Shown: positions 17,900-27,490, counted from the first letter of the stretch. The stretch is 64,000 bases of DNA from Niastella koreensis GR20-10 (GCF_000246855.1 NC_016609.1:3162001-3226000), one strand, 5' to 3'. Numbers and translations are program-made. Notes: a model not told the origin generated them from the sequence alone.

Positions 17900-18205
17900 A
17901 TTGATTTCGGATTATTTTTTTGTTATATTCAATGAGGGCCTTAACTTCGGTTTCAGGTAAGTGATATACCTATAGCCACTCTTCCAACCAGTGTTTTTCG
18001 GTAAAGCTTCTGAATAGTTTATACTTATTTCAAAAATATATGCTGTGAAAACAGCGTTACCTTGTTATTGTTATTAGGAATAAACAATAAGTCGGCACGC
18101 ACAGGGAAGCATAGCTGTAATAAGTTTTCTTTGTGAAGTACAACCCACATGCAAGTATGTTTTCCTGGCAACACGCCCTGTTTTTGTGCAGGGCGTGTTT
18201 TTTAT
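17900..18205 (+). ncRNA. Orphan stretch ending in a strong terminator; possible sRNA
   Basis: No ORF with coding character. It ends in a 10-bp perfect hairpin ACACGCCCTG (18171-18180) / CAGGGCGTGT (18189-18198) followed by TTTTTT on the plus strand. No plus-strand gene precedes it. The hairpin may belong to an unannotated small RNA, or it may simply insulate the minus-strand lipoprotein gene that ends at 18208. The 5' end is unknown. Confidence 0.35.
18171..18204 (+). terminator. Rho-independent terminator, plus strand
   Basis: A perfect 10-bp GC-rich stem followed by a T-run, with no upstream plus-strand gene after the terminator at 17869. Confidence 0.8.
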
Positions 18206-18207
18206 TG

Positions 18208-18735
18208 TTATTCAGATTCAACAGTATATTCTGTTATCTTAACCTCGGGTTGATATAAACTTAAAGAAAAACAGGTGGTGGCATCCTGCTGGGTAAACCG
18301 GAAATAATACCTGTCGTCTTTGACGCCCATAAATTCGTAGCCCCCTACCCCTTTTACTTCCAGGGTATGAAACTGGTTGTCTTTGGTGAATAAAAGCACC
18401 GTTGTATTACTGGTAGCCAGTGAGCCAAACCCGAAAAGCTTTTTTTGAACGTCGTAATACTTCAGTTTGGTCAGGTATTTTTTTCCCCGGTAATGAATGG
18501 TTGAGTCTGCAGCGAGTGTAAGACGTGGCGCCGATACCTTGCCGGTTTTAAATAAAGTGCTTTGCGTGTATTTGAACGAAGCGCGCTCCACACTGTTAAA
18601 AAAAGTGCTGGGTTGGTTTGAAGCAGTTATAGCAGCTTGTGCAAGAAAGGTGTTTGATTTACTATCCGGCTTACAGCTAATAATAGCCAAAATGATTAAA
18701 CCTGCGAACATTGATAGTTTACAATTAAAGCTCAT
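18208..18735 (-). CDS. Putative lipoprotein, unknown function
   Basis: 175 aa. The signal sequence ends in a lipobox-like LAIISC at about residues 16-21, so the protein is probably a lipoprotein. The mature part is beta-rich with repeated short strands (TIHYRGKKYLTKLKYYDV, TVLLFTKDNQFHTLEVKGV) and no recognised motif. It stands alone between two non-coding regions. Confidence 0.65.
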   Translation of the reverse strand: MSFNCKLSMFAGLIILAIISCKPDSKSNTFLAQAAITASNQPSTFFNSVERASFKYTQSTLFKTGKVSAPRLTLAADSTIHYRGKKYLTKLKYYDVQKKLFGFGSLATSNTTVLLFTKDNQFHTLEVKGVGGYEFMGVKDDRYYFRFTQQDATTCFSLSLYQPEVKITEYTVESE

Positions 18736-18961
18736 GGTCTTCCTTTTATGCTTCTACTGGTAAGATAGCCATTTTTACCAATACAGCATTCTTTTACGAA
18801 AATATAACAGGTAATGTTTGCCGTTGCCTGTTATCGGTAGCAATAACCAGTTGATTTTTCTTTGGAACCACATTGATATCTACATTTCCTGCATCATATT
18901 TAGTTGTGAGAACAACTAATAGCAAATAACACCTGGAGGGTTTCATATAGGGGGCAAAAGA

Positions 18962-19987
18962 TTATAAATTCGACTTACCGGTAAGCTGGATTCCCAACCC
19001 CGGCGTTTCACTAACGGTTACTTTTCCATTTTCATATTGTAACCCGGTGGCAATATCTTCGGCCAGTAACAACGGGCCATCCATATCCACATAATCGAGC
19101 AAGGGATTCAAATGGGCAATGGCGGCCGAACCTACGGTACTTTCATTCATACTGCCTACCATTACCTTCATGCCCAGTTCACGGGCCTGGGTTATCATGC
19201 GGCGGGCAGGTGTAATACCGCTGCACTTGGTGAGTTTTATATTGATGCCATGAAAATGCCCGTGGCATTTTTGTACGTCAGCTTCCAGCACGCAGCTTTC
19301 ATCGGCTATTAATGGCAGTGGAGATTCTTTGTATAACCGTTTCATGCCTTCCCAATCGTCTTTGGCCAGTGGTTGTTCTACAAATTCAACCCCCAGGTCT
19401 TTCAGCGCTGGTAATTTTTCCAGTGCCTCGGTAACCGTCCAGGCGGCATTGGCGTCAACACGTAAGATGGCATCGGTATGTTTGCGTAAGGCGGTCATTA
19501 TTTCAATGTCCTGACCGGTGCCCAGTTTTATCTTGTAAATGGGCCATGGTTTTTCCTGCATCTTGGCCACCATTTTGTCAATGGTGTCTATACCGATGGT
19601 ATAATCGGTAGCAGGCGCTTTTGTATTGTCAAGCCCCCATAATTTGTACAGGGGTTGATTGCGGATCTTCCCATACATGTCCCAGGCGGCGATATCCAGT
19701 GCGCACACCAGGAAGTTATTTTGCGGGTATAAATGATGCAGGTAATGCCAGTAGCGTTCAGGGTCGGTAAAGGCGAATTTTTCAACAAACAGTTTTTTCG
19801 CTTCCAGGTCGGCCACCATTTTTTCAACGGGAATATTGTAATACGTGATCGCCGGCGCCTCGCCATACCCTGCCAGGCCCCTGTTTTCGAGTTGAACGAT
19901 CAGGGACGGCTGATGGGTTTTGGTGCCTTTTGAAATGGTAAAAGGGTAACGGAACGGTAAGTTGATAGTCTTATAAGCTACTTTCAT
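18962..19987 (-). CDS. Dipeptide epimerase (enolase superfamily)
   Basis: 341 aa. The muconate-lactonizing-type capping domain is followed by the barrel with KIKLG (KxK catalytic lysine near residue 155), RVDANAAW (Asp ligand), EQPL (Glu ligand), ADES (Asp ligand) and the second catalytic lysine in NIKLTKCSG. The terminal part has VGSMNES and the DMDGP-type motif of Ala-Glu and related dipeptide epimerases. Such enzymes epimerise L-Ala-D/L-Glu or hydrophobic dipeptides, often in murein peptide recycling. The substrate cannot be set from sequence. Confidence 0.88.
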   Translation of the reverse strand: MKVAYKTINLPFRYPFTISKGTKTHQPSLIVQLENRGLAGYGEAPAITYYNIPVEKMVADLEAKKLFVEKFAFTDPERYWHYLHHLYPQNNFLVCALDIAAWDMYGKIRNQPLYKLWGLDNTKAPATDYTIGIDTIDKMVAKMQEKPWPIYKIKLGTGQDIEIMTALRKHTDAILRVDANAAWTVTEALEKLPALKDLGVEFVEQPLAKDDWEGMKRLYKESPLPLIADESCVLEADVQKCHGHFHGINIKLTKCSGITPARRMITQARELGMKVMVGSMNESTVGSAAIAHLNPLLDYVDMDGPLLLAEDIATGLQYENGKVTVSETPGLGIQLTGKSNL

Positions 19988-20004
19988 CGTGGATCGTCAA
20001 ATTG

Positions 20005-20163
20005 CAAATTTGATAATGTGATAATATGATAATGTGATAATGAAATACAGGTTCACGATACCCGGAGCGTGTGATTTTTATTTGCATAATAGCTTTCCAT
20101 TTTCCTATCTCTAATTATTCGTTTTTCCATTATCAAATTATCGAATTATCTAATTATCACATT
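20005..20163. repeat. Two-arm word array, GATAATGTGATAAT type
   Basis: The left arm (20010-20044) iterates TGATAATGTGATAATA. The right arm (20128-20162) iterates the complement ATTATCAAATTATCG. The right arm ends next to the stop codon of malQ. The same word returns at 52759-52788. Confidence 0.75.
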
Positions 20164-22850
20164 CATCTTCCTGAGTCTTTCACATACTCTTCAACTTCCT
20201 CATTAAACTCTTTTTCTTTCAGCAGCTGTTCCAGCGTCAAATGCATCCGGTACCGCCAGTAATGTTTTGGAATGGCCGGGATGTTGATGCGTTCTTCCGC
20301 CGGGTTTTCGCGGCGAAGGGTTTCATTCATGCCTAACAGATCCTGCAGCTGAAATGTTGCCCACATGGCAGGCGATTGCAGGTGCTGGATCACAATGGCC
20401 TTATTGATCCACGCTTCACAGGTGGCCGGCGCTTCGCCCCATTGCCCCAATACCGTGTTAAAGAACCGTTGCGTTTTTGTGCGGTCCTCTTCCCACCAAC
20501 CGCGGATGGTGCTCATATCGTGCGTTGATGGCGTTACCACCGACAGGTACGGCGCCTGTGCCGGATGGAAGAACTCACTGTGGATGTCTTTGGGCATCCG
20601 TTGAATTTCCAGGCTCACAATACCCAGCTGTTTCATTACCACCGGAACGCACTGTGGCACCATGCCCAGGTCTTCCCCGCAAATAAGCATGTTGGTCGAC
20701 CGCTTTAGCGCCGGCAATTTACGTAACCCTTCCTGCATCCAGAAATGTTCCTGCCGCTGGTAAAAATAATTTATATACAATTCCTTCAGTCTATCCTGCA
20801 CATACCCTTCCAGGTGTTTGAAGGAAGTGGTGTTTTCCATACTGATGCGGAAATGAAATTCCCGCCCGTTCGACCCTGGTTGTTCAAACAATATGACGTT
20901 GGAAATAAGATCGTACAAGCCTTGCCGCAAGTGCTGGTTTTCTTCACTGCGCTCCAGTGCATCGAAATGCAATTCCACCTGTCGCTGGGTGGCAAATTCT
21001 GGTTTCAACGTGAACTGGTTTCCGGCACTATCCAAATAGGGATAGAACTTTTCTTTATTGGGGCCAAACATTTCCCACAACACCGTATCGTTGATGTATG
21101 GCTGACAATACCGAACCGGCGTGAACCAGATGCCGCGTTGTTCCAGCTCTTCTACATGCACTGGTAATGCGGGCACAAAAAAGCCCATGATTCCCTCTAC
21201 AGCGTGCATGGGAATACTCCAGATGCGGAAGAACCCGAGGATGTGATCGATGCGGAAGGCATCGAAGTAGTTACTCATTTGTACAAACCGCTGGTGCCAC
21301 CATTCAAACCCGTCGGCCGCCATACGCTCCCAGTTATACGTAGGAAAGCCCCAGTTCTGCCCGCGTACGGCAAAATCATCTGGCGGGGCGCCGGCCTGCA
21401 TTTCCATATGATAAAGTTCGGGCTTCTGCCAGGCATCGCTGCCATAACGGTATACCCCAATGGCAATATCACCTTTCAGAATTACACCATTCTTATGCGC
21501 ATAGGCGGCAGCTTCCTGTAACTGGCTATGCAAATGGTATTGCGTAAAGTAATGGATGGCCACCTCATCGTATTGTTTGCTTTTGGGCGAAGCCAGTTTC
21601 AGGATGGCTTCTTTATTGTAAATATTATTCGTTTTCCATTGGTTAAAATCGGCCGTTCCAAAGCGATCGCGCAGGCTGCAGAAAACCGCATAGGGCACCA
21701 GCCAGTGTTCATTCTGGTAAAAGAACTTGGCAAAATCAGGGTCTTTTAACCACTTCTCTTTTTGCACCATGTACAATTCCTTAATGGCGGCCAGCTTTAC
21801 ATGCATCACGGCTTCATAATCTACTTCGGCCAGCTCATTTAACTGTACCTGCTTTTTCTTAAGCGGTTTTATGAGGTCGGCAAATTCCTTACCAGCCACT
21901 TTTGTAATATTCAGGTACAGCGGGTGTAAGGCAAATGCCGAGATAGCGGCGTAAGGATAAGAATCCATCCAGGTATGGGTGGCGGTGGTGTCGTTCACCG
22001 GCAATATCTGGATCATCTTCATGCCGGTTTTTACGGCCCAGTCAACCAGCAGCTTCAGGTCGGTGAATTCGCCGGTGCCAAACGAGTTTTTGCTGCGTAA
22101 GCTAAAGACGGGTAACACCACACCGGCGCCCCGCCAGGTTGTATTAGGCAGGTGTACAAAGCCATCGTGTAAAATGGTGAGGGTGTTTACCAGGGCATCG
22201 CCATGCAGCCAGCGGTTTTCCCCGGTTTCAAACCGTACAAAGCTGTTGCTTTTTATATTATATACCCCGTATTTGTATTGAATGGGGAATGATTCCTTTG
22301 GTAAATGCAGTTTTACCGCCCACCAGTTATTTTCACGGTGCAGTAATACCGGTTCTTCCTGGTCCCAATCGGCTAAAGCTTTGTTGCTACCCAGCAGGCA
22401 CACTACTTCATTTTTCTCCAGCAATGGTGCTTTTACTTTAAAATAGTGCGTGGCATTTTTTACGGCCTTGGCCTTGCTGCGGGTTTCCTGTTCTTTGAGC
22501 AGGATCTCCTGGAAGGGATCGGTATAAAAAGCGTTCTCAAATTCGCCGGCAGAGTTCCAGGTATCCATCACCCTGATCTCCTGCATGGGCTTTTTGGAGA
22601 TGTCAATGGTTTTATGGTCGTCCCACTCCTGCACCTGGTAACCATCCATGCCCTTATAAATGTAACTGTAATGAATGACGTCGATTTGTGGATTGTTAAT
22701 GGTTACCGTGCCCGTCCAAAGGTCGTGACTAAGCCAGGTTAACGGGTGCGCCTTGTCAATATCGTTATTTCCCAACTCGTCGGTATTGCCGGTTACAAAA
22801 AGGGATTCGCCGGGCCGGGTGAAAAATCTTATATAAAAATGGATAGTCAT
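20163..22850 (-). CDS. malQ: 4-alpha-glucanotransferase (GH77) with N-terminal CBM20-like domains
   Basis: 895 aa. Residues 1 to about 230 contain two starch-binding (CBM20-like) modules, recognisable by FVTGNTDELG and VCLLGSNKALADWD. The GH77 barrel follows, with GDIAIGVYRYGSDAW, the nucleophile region FRIDHILGFF, the acid/base GEDLGMVP and STHDMSTIRGWW. It transfers maltosyl units between alpha-1,4-glucans (disproportionating enzyme) and probably acts in glycogen/maltodextrin metabolism in the cytoplasm. The plant DPE2 has the same CBM20-GH77 plan. ATG at 22850 is preferred over 22874, since MTIHFYIRFF leads straight into the CBM. Confidence 0.93.
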   Translation of the reverse strand: MTIHFYIRFFTRPGESLFVTGNTDELGNNDIDKAHPLTWLSHDLWTGTVTINNPQIDVIHYSYIYKGMDGYQVQEWDDHKTIDISKKPMQEIRVMDTWNSAGEFENAFYTDPFQEILLKEQETRSKAKAVKNATHYFKVKAPLLEKNEVVCLLGSNKALADWDQEEPVLLHRENNWWAVKLHLPKESFPIQYKYGVYNIKSNSFVRFETGENRWLHGDALVNTLTILHDGFVHLPNTTWRGAGVVLPVFSLRSKNSFGTGEFTDLKLLVDWAVKTGMKMIQILPVNDTTATHTWMDSYPYAAISAFALHPLYLNITKVAGKEFADLIKPLKKKQVQLNELAEVDYEAVMHVKLAAIKELYMVQKEKWLKDPDFAKFFYQNEHWLVPYAVFCSLRDRFGTADFNQWKTNNIYNKEAILKLASPKSKQYDEVAIHYFTQYHLHSQLQEAAAYAHKNGVILKGDIAIGVYRYGSDAWQKPELYHMEMQAGAPPDDFAVRGQNWGFPTYNWERMAADGFEWWHQRFVQMSNYFDAFRIDHILGFFRIWSIPMHAVEGIMGFFVPALPVHVEELEQRGIWFTPVRYCQPYINDTVLWEMFGPNKEKFYPYLDSAGNQFTLKPEFATQRQVELHFDALERSEENQHLRQGLYDLISNVILFEQPGSNGREFHFRISMENTTSFKHLEGYVQDRLKELYINYFYQRQEHFWMQEGLRKLPALKRSTNMLICGEDLGMVPQCVPVVMKQLGIVSLEIQRMPKDIHSEFFHPAQAPYLSVVTPSTHDMSTIRGWWEEDRTKTQRFFNTVLGQWGEAPATCEAWINKAIVIQHLQSPAMWATFQLQDLLGMNETLRRENPAEERINIPAIPKHYWRYRMHLTLEQLLKEKEFNEEVEEYVKDSGR

Positions 22851-23072
22851 AATAGTGTTTTTAAGTACATGCACCGGCTTTTAAACAGGGGGTAAAGCCT
22901 GATAACATGTTCATGCTCAATGCAAAACTATAGCAAGCATTCTATAAAATACCATTAAGGTCTTAATGGTTCCGGGAAATTCAGGACAAATCAGCGGGCC
23001 ACAACCGGGAGGTTTGAGGTTTGAAAGATAGTAAAAAATACACACCCATTTCCTATTTCAAATCTTTCGCAC

Positions 23073-23080
23073 TACTTTTG
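23073..23080 (+). promoter_or_regulatory. Candidate -7 element TACTTTTG
   Basis: It matches TAnnTTTG and lies 19 nt before the ATG at 23099, which supports that start for the small membrane protein. No clear -33 was seen. Confidence 0.45.
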
Positions 23081-23098
23081 CCTCAAAATTTTACCAAT

Positions 23099-23251
23099 AT
23101 GGCTAATGGTTCTTCAAAATTTTTGTACTGGATCCTGTTCCTGGCATCAACTGCAGCGTTTATTCTTGCTGTCGCTACACGTTTTGAGTATTTGACCCTG
23201 ATCCTGCCTTTTGTTTGTACGTTCTTTGTAAAGGCGCTTGATATTATTTAA
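23099..23251 (+). CDS. Small two-helix membrane protein
   Basis: 50 aa if started at ATG 23099, just downstream of a -7 element. An upstream in-frame start would add 26 residues that overlap the promoter. Two hydrophobic segments, FLYWILFLASTAAFILAV and LTLILPFVCTFFVKAL, leave almost no soluble part. Function unknown. Confidence 0.55.
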   Translation: MANGSSKFLYWILFLASTAAFILAVATRFEYLTLILPFVCTFFVKALDII

Positions 23252-23305
23252 TTCAATTGGCAATGAGCAATTTGCTCGCACGCCTTCAACGTTCTATATA
23301 AAAAA

Positions 23306-23330
23306 AATGCCACCAATTATTGGTGGCATT
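23306..23330. terminator. Bidirectional terminator
   Basis: Near-perfect palindrome with 12-bp arms, AATGCCACCAAT and ATTGGTGGCATT. It lies between convergent genes, with an A-run on the left and T-rich sequence on the right. Confidence 0.8.
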
Positions 23331-23377
23331 CTTTATTAAATATGTTTGCCAGTTGCTTATTGGCTATTGTCTATTGA

Positions 23378-24565
23378 CTACTGCGCCGCTCCCACAACCT
23401 GGGTCTCGGGCTTTTCAATAAAAATGGTCTGTTTTAATTTAACGGCAACGGTTTGCTCGTGTTTTACGGCCGGTGTCCATTGCGGCATGTTCTCAAACGC
23501 TTCTATCAGGTGATCGTTCAGGTCGTCGTTGCCGCCTTTGATTACATTGGCGTAGATCACTTTTCCTGCTTTATCAACCACAAACTCAACCATGGCAAAG
23601 GTTTTCTGTTGCTGGCCCAGGTAGGGCGCCATGTCTTTGCTCAGTTTATCAATAAATGCCTGGAATTTGTCGTTGCCACCAGGGAAAACCGGTAAGCGCT
23701 CCACTACAGTGGAAATCTCATCCTGGTTATACGTTTTCAACGGCCGGCGTTCTTTTTTCACCACCGGTTCCGGTTCCTTTTCTTTAGGAATAATGCCATC
23801 GATCACATACTCCCCTTTCTTCGACACCATGATCACCGGCAGCTTGCGGGTTTTTTCAAAATAGGTGTAGGCATGTTTCATTTCTTCCTCCAGCGGCAGG
23901 TATTCCGGAAAATCCTTTACATACTTTTTCAGGTATTCGCTGCTGCGGGGATTGTCGAAACGGATGGGGAAAATATGCACCGGAATGAAATCCTGTCCTT
24001 CACTTTTGGCGTGTGCGGCCAGAATGTACAATTCCTCAATCTGTTCGTTGTTAACGGGAATGCAACCTGTGGTTACACAACTGCCATGGATATATATATC
24101 GCCACCGGGCATCAGGGAATCACTGAGGATCCGGTCTGAGGCGTTGGGATAATTTAAACCCAGCGACAGGTGGTAATTACTTTTGGGGTTGAACTCATTG
24201 ATGTAATAAAAGCCTTCGGGTACCTGGTAATCGCCTGCCATGCGTTTGGGGCCCAGCGAACCGGCCATCGCGCATACCCGATAGGTTTTAAACAGGGCAA
24301 ACTTATCGTTCAGTTCCTGCTTAACCCAAACTTCTATCTGGCTGTCGTATTTAAAGGAGCGGATGTAAATGTAGCGGGCGGGCCAGGCTAACTTCTTCTC
24401 CTCAAACTGCTTCATCAACGTGTCTTCCTTTTTCTTCAGTGCATCGTTAATGCGCGGGAAGCCACGTTGGTAATCGATAAAATTAATACTGGTTGCTGCA
24501 GTTTGCGCTGAAGCTGTTTTTACAAGGCTTATGGCCCCCAGTAAAAGTATATACGCGTATCTCAT
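23378..24565 (-). CDS. L,D-transpeptidase-like (YkuD) protein with TonB-C-like domain
   Basis: 395 aa with signal peptide. Residues about 60-215 form a YkuD catalytic domain; the active-site motif HGSCVTTGCIPV has the expected His and Cys (HGxxxxxGC). Residues about 290-385 resemble the C-terminal domain of energy-transducer TonB proteins (VERLPVFPGGNDKFQAFI, then FVVDKAGKVIYANVI and MPQWTPAV). No membrane helix stands before the TonB-C-like part, so it is not a classical TonB. L,D-transpeptidases make 3-3 peptidoglycan cross-links or attach proteins to the wall. The TonB-C-like part could be a periplasmic binding module. This pairing looks unusual to me. Confidence 0.8.
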   Translation of the reverse strand: MRYAYILLLGAISLVKTASAQTAATSINFIDYQRGFPRINDALKKKEDTLMKQFEEKKLAWPARYIYIRSFKYDSQIEVWVKQELNDKFALFKTYRVCAMAGSLGPKRMAGDYQVPEGFYYINEFNPKSNYHLSLGLNYPNASDRILSDSLMPGGDIYIHGSCVTTGCIPVNNEQIEELYILAAHAKSEGQDFIPVHIFPIRFDNPRSSEYLKKYVKDFPEYLPLEEEMKHAYTYFEKTRKLPVIMVSKKGEYVIDGIIPKEKEPEPVVKKERRPLKTYNQDEISTVVERLPVFPGGNDKFQAFIDKLSKDMAPYLGQQQKTFAMVEFVVDKAGKVIYANVIKGGNDDLNDHLIEAFENMPQWTPAVKHEQTVAVKLKQTIFIEKPETQVVGAAQ

Positions 24566-24912
24566 GTAAGTTAACTGGGATAGTAACGAAATATAGGTTA
24601 TGATTATTTACTACGCTGGCGTTAATCGATGTTAAAATTAATACAAACAGGCTACTAAAAAACAATTTAGCTTATGCACATTGTGGAAAATACATAAACT
24701 ACTGTATGCAAGTATTTTGATGTTGTTATAGCTAAATGGCAGTTTAGCACCTGCGACGCTTCATCCTCAGGTCTTTCAACAACAAATCGTGATTAATGTT
24801 TATGCGAAACCTGCTGACCAAAAAAAATGCCGGAAAAAGGGAAAAGTCCGGACCTCAGCTAGTTGTTACCTGGCATTGGCCGGACTTTCCTGGCAGATTC
24901 TCTCAATAATTA
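24566..24912. other. Gap between minus-strand genes
   Basis: No gene was recognised. A 9-bp stem AAAGTCCGG (24843-24851) / CCGGACTTT (24880-24888) with a T-rich minus-strand 3' side (complement of 24820-24842) probably terminates hppD. The rest is AT-rich without structure I can name. Confidence 0.5.
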
Positions 24913-26040
24913 TTATAAGTTTCCTCTCAGTTCCTGTTCGCGCTCAATGGCTTCAAACAGGGCCTTGAAGTTTCCTTTTCCAAAACTTTTGGCGCCTTTG
25001 CGCTGAATGATCTCAAAAAATAAAGTGGGCCGGTCTTCAACAGGGCGGGTGAAGATCTGCAGCAGATAGCCTTCATTGTCCCGGTCAACCAGGATGCCCA
25101 GTTCTTTCAGCGGCTCCAGGTCTTCATCTATATGCCCTACCCTGTCAACCAGTTCATCATAATAGCTGGTGGGGATGGTGAGGAATTCAACACCCCGGGC
25201 GCGTAAGGTGGAGACGGTTTCCACAATGTTATTGGTTGCCAGGGCCACATGCTGGCAGCCTTCGCCGTCATAAAATTCAAGGTATTCTTCTACCTGTGAT
25301 TTTTTACGGCCTTCTGCGGGCTCATTGATGGGGAATTTTACAAACCCGTTGCCATTGCTCATTACCTTACTCATCAATGCCGAGTATTCGGTTGAAATAT
25401 CATTGTCATCAAAGCTCAGGATGTTGCGGAAGCCCAGCACCTCTTCATAAAAGCTTACCCATTTATTCATTTGCCCCCAGCCTACATTGCCTACGCAATG
25501 GTCAACATACTGCAGGCCGGTATCGGTGGGGTTGTATACGGTTTTCCATTCTTTATAACCGGGCATAAAGGCGCCGGTGTAGTTTTTTCTTTCTACAAAC
25601 AGGTGAACGGTTTCGCCATAGGTATGAATACCGCTTAACACCACTTCGCCATTGTCGTCTTTGAGGCGGGTGGGTTCCATGTAACTTTTACCGCCGCGTT
25701 TGGTGGTTTCTTCCCAGGCTTTGGTAGCATCCTGTACACGAAGGGCCAGTACTTTTACGCCATCGCCGTGTTTGTAAATATGGTCGGCCATGGGATTGCC
25801 GGCGCGCAGGGGCGTTGTTAATACAAACGTGAGCTTGTTTTGACGGATAACATAACTGGCGCGGTCTTTTACGCCGGTTTCGGGACCGGCATATGCGATT
25901 GACTGAAAGCCAAAAGCGGTTTTATAAAAATGGGCAGCCTGTTTGGCATTGCCAACATAAAACTCCACATAATCGGTTCCTTCGAGGGGAAGAAAATCGG
26001 TGTCTGTATTGGGCGCAGCCGCCATTAATGTCTTAGACAT
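24913..26040 (-). CDS. hppD: 4-hydroxyphenylpyruvate dioxygenase
   Basis: 375 aa with two vicinal-oxygen-chelate domains. The C-terminal one carries the iron ligands: His in YVDHCVGNV (near 180), His in GCQHVALATNN (near 263) and Glu in TLFFEIIQRKG (near 342). It converts 4-hydroxyphenylpyruvate to homogentisate in tyrosine breakdown. Length and motif order are typical. No other tyrosine-pathway gene is adjacent in this window. Confidence 0.95.
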   Translation of the reverse strand: MSKTLMAAAPNTDTDFLPLEGTDYVEFYVGNAKQAAHFYKTAFGFQSIAYAGPETGVKDRASYVIRQNKLTFVLTTPLRAGNPMADHIYKHGDGVKVLALRVQDATKAWEETTKRGGKSYMEPTRLKDDNGEVVLSGIHTYGETVHLFVERKNYTGAFMPGYKEWKTVYNPTDTGLQYVDHCVGNVGWGQMNKWVSFYEEVLGFRNILSFDDNDISTEYSALMSKVMSNGNGFVKFPINEPAEGRKKSQVEEYLEFYDGEGCQHVALATNNIVETVSTLRARGVEFLTIPTSYYDELVDRVGHIDEDLEPLKELGILVDRDNEGYLLQIFTRPVEDRPTLFFEIIQRKGAKSFGKGNFKALFEAIEREQELRGNL

Positions 26041-26133
26041 ACTATACTATTTGTGTTTAAATGGTATTCAGGAAATAACGCAGCAATCAATTATAAAATA
26101 ACTGTCAGCAAGAGTAAAATGTACGGGGAGAAT

Positions 26134-26159
26134 CCTTTGACTCCGCTCAGGACAAATAA
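26134..26159 (+). repeat. REP-like element copy 2
   Basis: Reads CCTTTGACTCCGCTCAGGAC; shares the core GACTCCGCTCAGGAC exactly with 41810-41824. Confidence 0.65.
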
Positions 26160-26271
26160 CTGTCCATAGCCAATGCTACCATCAGCAGGCAATAGCCCAT
26201 GCGCTTGTCGTTAAAAACCTTATGTGGGTAATCGGGTTGCATTCGGTGAACCAAAGATAGAAAAAATGACG

Positions 26272-26297
26272 AAATGATCCTGAGCGGAAATGAAGGG
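26272..26297 (-). repeat. REP-like element copy 3 (inverted)
   Basis: On the minus strand it reads CCTTCATTTCCGCTCAGGAT, an inverted, looser relative of copy 2 about 110 nt away. The pair could fold as a long inverted repeat. Confidence 0.55.
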
Positions 26298-26317
26298 GCG
26301 CCCAGGGGCTTTCTACC

Positions 26318-26347
26318 TTGCCCCTCCCGGCGTAAACCTTATCTTTG
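26318..26347 (+). promoter_or_regulatory. purK promoter
   Basis: -33 TTG (26318-26320), 19-nt spacer, then TATCTTTG (26340-26347), which matches TAnnTTTG. It lies 21 nt upstream of the purK ATG. This is one of the best promoter matches in the window. Confidence 0.6.
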
Positions 26348-26368
26348 CCGCTTAACTAAACTCGAACC

Positions 26369-27490
26369 ATGCAAAAAATCGGAATCCTTGGTGGCGGACA
26401 ATTAGGCAGAATGCTTTTACAGGCCGCGGCCAACTATCCTGTTGAAACCTTTATTCTTGAAAACGATGACCAATGTCCTGCAGCCCACTTATGCCATCAT
26501 TTTGTAAAAGGCGATATTCGCAATTTTGATGATGTGTATAATTTTGGCAAAGGCCTGGATGCCATTACTATTGAGATTGAATCTGTGAACGAAGATGCCC
26601 TCGAAAAACTGGAACAGGAAGGCGTAAGGGTGTACCCCAAACCTTCTGCCCTGCGCACTATAAAAAACAAGATCCTGCAAAAGGAATTCTATAAAGAACA
26701 ATCAATTCCTACGGCTGCATTTGTTATTACTCAAAACCTGGCCGAACTGCGGGCCAAAGCCGATATGCTGCCTGCCGTTCATAAAATAGGCATCGGCGGC
26801 TACGACGGTAAAGGTGTACAACTGTTAAACACACCCGGCGACCTGGATAAAGGTTTTGACGCCCCTGCTGTATTGGAGAAAATGGTAAACATTCACCGCG
26901 AGATCTCCATGATCATTGCCGTGAATGATAAAGGGGAGGACGTATTGTATCCACCGGTTGATATGGTGGTAGACCCACGGTTGAACCTGCTCGATTACCA
27001 GATCAGTCCGGCTGAAGTAAATGAAAAAACATTGTGGAAGGTAGAAGCCATTGCACTGGCGGTAGTAAAAGGACTAAAAAGCCCTGGTATTTTTGCGGTT
27101 GAGTTGTTTGTAAACAAGGAAGGCGATGTATATGTAAATGAAACAGCGCCCCGCGTTCATAACAGTGGCCATCATACTATTGAGGCCAACTACAGTTCGC
27201 AATTTGATATGTTATGGCGGGTGATGTTGCAATATCCCTTAGGCAATACGGAACATATTTTACCTGCCGCCATTGTAAACCTGGTGGGCGCCGAAGGGTT
27301 TGAAGGCGAAGCTAAATACCAGGGGCTGGAAGAAATACTGGCTATGGATAATGTATTCGTTCACCTCTATGGTAAAAAACAAACCAAGCCCGGCCGCAAG
27401 ATGGGCCACGTAACCATCGTCAGTAAAGACAAACAGGATTTGACGTATAAAGCGAACCGGATTAAAAACATATTAAAAGTAGTTAGTTAA
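26369..27490 (+). CDS. purK: 5-(carboxyamino)imidazole ribonucleotide synthase
   Basis: 373 aa ATP-grasp enzyme. The N-terminal ILGGGQLGRMLLQAA is the PurK signature. ATP-grasp parts include KIGIGGYDGKGVQ, VELFVNKEGDVYVNETAPRVHNSGH and the C-terminal GRKMGHVTI. It carboxylates AIR with bicarbonate and ATP in purine synthesis. Its partner purE is on the same strand 6 kb downstream, with an RND efflux operon between them. Confidence 0.96.
   Translation: MQKIGILGGGQLGRMLLQAAANYPVETFILENDDQCPAAHLCHHFVKGDIRNFDDVYNFGKGLDAITIEIESVNEDALEKLEQEGVRVYPKPSALRTIKNKILQKEFYKEQSIPTAAFVITQNLAELRAKADMLPAVHKIGIGGYDGKGVQLLNTPGDLDKGFDAPAVLEKMVNIHREISMIIAVNDKGEDVLYPPVDMVVDPRLNLLDYQISPAEVNEKTLWKVEAIALAVVKGLKSPGIFAVELFVNKEGDVYVNETAPRVHNSGHHTIEANYSSQFDMLWRVMLQYPLGNTEHILPAAIVNLVGAEGFEGEAKYQGLEEILAMDNVFVHLYGKKQTKPGRKMGHVTIVSKDKQDLTYKANRIKNILKVVS

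Larger units (their letters stand above)
26041..26368. other. Divergent intergenic region hppD/purK
   Basis: It contains two REP-like elements in opposite orientation (26134-26159 and 26272-26297) and the purK promoter. No ORF was seen. Confidence 0.5.
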
